From contig JAAFHJ010000151.1 of the NCBI GenBank assembly GCA_013298325.1, forward strand, positions 1 to 9,249: DNA of 9,249 nucleotides, read 5' to 3'. Both the position numbers and the translations under genes were made by a program. Source of the stretch: Myxococcales bacterium (GTDB lineage Bacteria > Myxococcota_A > Polyangia > Polyangiales > Polyangiaceae). Below, in pieces: positions 6,508 to 9,249 of the stretch. How positions within the stretch are numbered: the stretch's first letter is position 1; each line of letters opens with the position of its first letter. The notes beneath the pieces are model-generated. The model saw only the letters and a list, made by a program, of their open reading frames with translations. It had not been told where the DNA came from and made no database searches.

Positions 6508-7817
6508 TTCCGACTCCGCGCCTTGCCGGCTTTGCGTTCCTGGGCGTCCTTGTCGCCCTTGCGGCGAGCTTTTTCCCCGAGTTGGAGAAGGTGCTCTGGG
6601 CCCTCGACGCCTTCTTCGTGGTGCTTGTCGCCATTGATGTGCTCCTCGCCCGCGGGACGCGGCTTGAGGCGGAGCGTGCGGTTCCGAAAATCCTGAGCGT
6701 CGGCCGCGCGAATACGATCACGTTGACGATTCGCAACCGGAGCGCTCGCCCCCTCGATGCCGCGATCGTCGACGACCCGCTGACCGACGCCGCGATCGAC
6801 ACCGCGCTCCCGATGCGAACCCGCCTCCCGGCGCGGGCGACGGTGCAAATCACCTACGAGGTGACGCCGAAGCGCCGCGGCGAGCGCACCTTCGGGGCGG
6901 TCACGATCCGGTACCCGTCGATCCTTGGGCTCGTCGCGCGCCAAGAGTCGATTCTTCTTCCCGAAACGGTCGAAGTCTACCCGGACGTCCACACCGCGCG
7001 CGGCCTGGAACTCCTCCGTCGCCAAGGGCGCGAAGACGCCAAAATGGGCTCGCTCCGCGTCCGCGGCGGTGACACCGAATTCGAGCGCCTCCGCCCCTAC
7101 CAAATCGGCGATGAAATCCGACACATCGACTGGCGCGCCACCGCCCGCAAAGACGATCTCGTCGTCCGCCAGTTCCAGGCGGAGTCGAATCAGAACGTCC
7201 TCTTCCTCCTCGACGCTGGCCGAGGCATGTGCGGCGAATCGGAGTCGGTCAGCTTCCTCGATCATGCGTTGAATGCAACGCTATTGACGTCCGATGTTGC
7301 ACTGAGAGGCGGCGATCGCGCAGGACTTTTGGTCTTTGATGCCTCGCCAAAAACCTTTCTTCGGCCGGGGGCCGGTCTCTCGACGGGGCGCAAGATTACG
7401 CAGCTTGCCGCCTCCGTGGAGCCCTCGATGGAGGCGACCGACTACGCGCAAGCGACGGCGTTCGCGAAGGCGAATGTCAAAGGGCGTTCCCTCTTCATTG
7501 TGCTGACAAATTTGCTCGAACCGCGAGGCGCCCGCGAGCTCGCCGCCGCCCTCAAAGGGCTCTTGCCGAACCACCTTCCGCTCTGCGTGCTCCTCCGCGA
7601 CACCGAGGTCGAGGGGCTCCTTCAGACGCCGCTTGGTGGGCGCCAGACCGAGGGGGCCTACGTGCGCGCCGCCGCCGCCGAGCACCTGCTGTGGCGCGAG
7701 AAGATCCTTCGGGACCTTCGGCGGAGCGGGGTGCTCGTCCTCGACTGCGCGCCGAAGGATCTCACCCCAAGTCTCGTGAAACGGTTCCTCGAAGTGAAGG
7801 CGCGAAGGCTCCTTTAA
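6504..7817 (+). CDS. DUF58 domain protein (vWA-like, MoxR partner)
   Basis: A 437-residue protein of the DUF58 family, the usual partner of MoxR ATPases. Two hydrophobic segments (about 7-24 and 29-48) anchor it in the inner membrane, followed by a beta-rich region (about 53-160) and the DUF58 signature GGDTEFERLRPYQIGDEIRH (188-207) running into IDWRATARKDDLVVRQF (208-224). The vWA-like fold begins at NVLFLLDAGRGM (231-242). The metal-site motif DxSxS reads D237-A-G-R-G here, so the two serines are glycines; TDY (312-314) could supply the threonine, and LTNLLEP (334-340) has Asn where an Asp is common. Metal binding is therefore doubtful, although many DUF58 proteins show such drift. The ATG at 6504 overlaps the moxR stop, and the two products very likely act together. 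Last gene of the operon, 6 bp before a terminator. Confidence 0.94.
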   Translation: MIPTPRLAGFAFLGVLVALAASFFPELEKVLWALDAFFVVLVAIDVLLARGTRLEAERAVPKILSVGRANTITLTIRNRSARPLDAAIVDDPLTDAAIDTALPMRTRLPARATVQITYEVTPKRRGERTFGAVTIRYPSILGLVARQESILLPETVEVYPDVHTARGLELLRRQGREDAKMGSLRVRGGDTEFERLRPYQIGDEIRHIDWRATARKDDLVVRQFQAESNQNVLFLLDAGRGMCGESESVSFLDHALNATLLTSDVALRGGDRAGLLVFDASPKTFLRPGAGLSTGRKITQLAASVEPSMEATDYAQATAFAKANVKGRSLFIVLTNLLEPRGARELAAALKGLLPNHLPLCVLLRDTEVEGLLQTPLGGRQTEGAYVRAAAAEHLLWREKILRDLRRSGVLVLDCAPKDLTPSLVKRFLEVKARRLL

Positions 7818-7823
7818 GACGCA

Positions 7824-7849
7824 AAAAAGCCCGGTTTCCCGGGCTTTTT
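7824..7849. terminator. Bidirectional intrinsic terminator
   Basis: The arms AAAAAGCCCGG (7824-7834) and CCGGGCTTTTT (7839-7849) pair perfectly over 11 bp around a TTTC loop. T-runs on both strands make it work in both directions. It lies 6 bp after the DUF58 stop and 23 bp beyond the S1 gene stop, so it ends both convergent transcripts. Confidence 0.95.
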
Positions 7850-7872
7850 CGTCGGTCACGTCCGCGGAAGAA

Positions 7873-9249
7873 TCACTTCTTCTTGGCGGCGGCGAGCAGG
7901 TCGCCGAAGGTGCCGAACTTCGCTTCCCGCTTTACCTGGGCCCGGTAGGCCTGGAAGGCGGTGCGCTCGTTCTCTTCGTGAAGCGCGCGGATTGAGAGCT
8001 TCACTTCGCCGCGGCGCGGATCGATCTCGAGGACCTTCGCGTCGAGCTCACGGCCCGGCGGGAACTCCTTGCGGAGGTCGGTGCCACGCGTGGTGTTCGT
8101 GCCGCCGGCGGGGATGAACCCACGGGCGCTACGGCCGGTGACGCCCTTGATGCGCACCTGGAGGCCGACCGCTTCCGCGCTGAGGACGACGACCTTGAGG
8201 ACCTTGTCCTTCTGGACGCGCTGGGGGACTTCATCAGCGAATTCACCGGTGAGCGCCGGGTGGAGGCCGATCTTGCGGGTGCCGGCGTCGAGGCTGGAGA
8301 CGACCACATCGATGGAGTCGCCTTCGTTGACGACATCCTTCGGGTGCTCGATCCGCTTCGAGGAGAGGTCGCCGGTGTGGACGAGACCGTCAACGCCCGA
8401 CTCGAGCTCCACGAAAGCGCCAAACGGCTGCAAACGCACGATTTTTCCGGTGTGCTTCGTGCCGACGGCGTACTTCGCCGCGACGTGGGCCCACGGGTCT
8501 TCGATGGTCGCCTTGCGGGAAAGCCAGAGCTTCCCCTTCTCGTCGATGCGGAGGAGCTTGACCTTCGTCGCCTCGCCGACCTTGAAGACGTCGTGGGGGC
8601 CGTCGGCGCGGTTGTGGCTCATTTCGCTAAGCGGAACGAGACCTTCCACGCCGCCGAGATCGACGAAGGCGCCGAAGCTGACGACCGTGCGGACCGCCCC
8701 TTCGATGACCGAACCGACCTCGAGCTTGGCGAGGGCCGCTTCGCGGTTTGCCTTCGCGTCGACTTCGAGCTGGCTGCGGCGGCTGAGGACGACGTCGCGA
8801 CCGCGCTTGCCGTACTGGGTCACCGTGAACGAGAGGCGCTGGCCGACGAAGCGGGAAAGATCGGCGCCGAGGCGGAGATCCATGTGGCTCGCCGGCGTGA
8901 AGGCGCGGAGGCCGTCGACGTCGACTTCGACGCCACCCTTGATGACGCCAGTGACGATGCCCTGGATGAGGGTGCCGTCTTTGGCCGCCTGGGCGACGCC
9001 CGGCTTCGCCTTCGAGAGGCGGTGGGGGTGGTGGGTGAGGACGACGAGTCCGCCACGCGCGCCGTCGTTGTGAACGACGCCGACAAACTGGGCGCCCGGC
9101 TCAAGAATGACGCGCGGGAGCTGGGGCGGCGGCGCCTTCTCGGCCTTCGCTTCGGCGGCAGGTGCATTCTGCACCGATTCCGCAGAGGCTTCTGCAGCAA
9201 CCGCTTCGGCGGGGGCTGCTTCGGCGGAGGCTTCGGCGACGGGCGCTTC
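7873..9249 (-). CDS. S1 RNA-binding domain protein, ribosomal protein S1-like (5' end outside window)
   Basis: A multi-S1-domain protein that should bind single-stranded RNA; it may be the ribosomal protein S1 equivalent or a related translation/RNA factor. The frame is open to the right edge, so the true start is beyond 9249. A GTG at 9174 is only an internal candidate, because the residues before it continue the same Ala/Glu/Pro-rich linker (EAPVAEASAEAAP and onward). Numbering from that GTG: a degenerate S1-like segment at about 25-62, then S1 folds at about 66-134, 151-221 (SFGAFVDLGGVEGLVPLSEM) and 236-304 (PFGAFVELESGVDGLVHTGDL), and a fifth, diverged one at about 320-396. The tail FGTFGDLLAAAKKK (420-433) resembles the C-terminus of S1-type proteins in myxobacteria. 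Bacterial S1 often has six domains; only four or five are seen here, with the N-terminus missing. It is convergent with the operon and shares only the terminator. Confidence 0.9.
   Translation of the reverse strand, partial: EAPVAEASAEAAPAEAVAAEASAESVQNAPAAEAKAEKAPPPQLPRVILEPGAQFVGVVHNDGARGGLVVLTHHPHRLSKAKPGVAQAAKDGTLIQGIVTGVIKGGVEVDVDGLRAFTPASHMDLRLGADLSRFVGQRLSFTVTQYGKRGRDVVLSRRSQLEVDAKANREAALAKLEVGSVIEGAVRTVVSFGAFVDLGGVEGLVPLSEMSHNRADGPHDVFKVGEATKVKLLRIDEKGKLWLSRKATIEDPWAHVAAKYAVGTKHTGKIVRLQPFGAFVELESGVDGLVHTGDLSSKRIEHPKDVVNEGDSIDVVVSSLDAGTRKIGLHPALTGEFADEVPQRVQKDKVLKVVVLSAEAVGLQVRIKGVTGRSARGFIPAGGTNTTRGTDLRKEFPPGRELDAKVLEIDPRRGEVKLSIRALHEENERTAFQAYRAQVKREAKFGTFGDLLAAAKKK

Noticed and set aside
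6234..7265. Long - strand open frame (343 aa) opposite moxR and the DUF58 gene
   Set aside because: It spans two confidently recognised genes on the other strand and shows no motif or hydrophobic pattern of its own.
8069..9073. + strand open frame (334 aa) opposite the S1 gene
   Set aside because: Ser/Arg/Pro-rich shadow translation, antisense to an S1 protein with clear domain motifs.

Overview
The window is GC-rich, tightly packed bacterial DNA. It carries a six-gene membrane and ATPase operon on the + strand (about 454-7817), a convergent S1-domain gene on the - strand (7873 to past the right edge), and a shared bidirectional terminator between them. High GC, strong codon bias, a SpoIIM/MoxR/DUF58 cluster and an S1 protein ending in a GTFGDLL-like tail suggest a Myxococcota-type (deltaproteobacterial) organism. 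That placement is inference from gene content; no rRNA or other decisive marker is present.

Layout. Positions 1-453 appear non-coding: a G-rich polypurine tract with quadruplex-forming runs (about 21-125), an AT-rich palindromic spot (about 138-152) and a 13-bp-stem hairpin (153-184). The operon follows: an RDD-family membrane protein whose C-terminus is extended by 2.8 near-identical 75-bp repeats; a SpoIIM/DUF95 membrane protein; a membrane protein resembling the GPDPase membrane domain; a large protein joining a DUF4129 half to a DUF4350 half; a MoxR AAA+ ATPase; and a DUF58 (vWA-like) protein. Four of the five junctions are 4-base ATGA stop/start overlaps. The exception is a short gap of about 57 bp before moxR. 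The operon ends at an 11-bp-stem U-tract terminator (7824-7849) that also serves the S1 gene.

How the genes may work together. Actinobacteria carry a comparable set of families around MoxR (the M. tuberculosis moxR2 neighbourhood is the case I recall). MoxR ATPases generally act as chaperone-like ATPases with vWA/DUF58 partners. The likely picture is a cytoplasmic MoxR-DUF58 pair acting on a group of inner-membrane proteins (RDD, SpoIIM, GPDPase_memb-like, DUF4129/DUF4350), perhaps for envelope assembly or stress. The substrate is unknown.

Most notable points: the recently expanded, hairpin-forming 75-bp repeat inside the RDD coding sequence, which runs up to and may control the spoIIM start; and the DUF4129-DUF4350 fusion, whose junction still carries an ATGA overlap and an out-of-frame TGATGA, as if two genes were joined by a one-base change.
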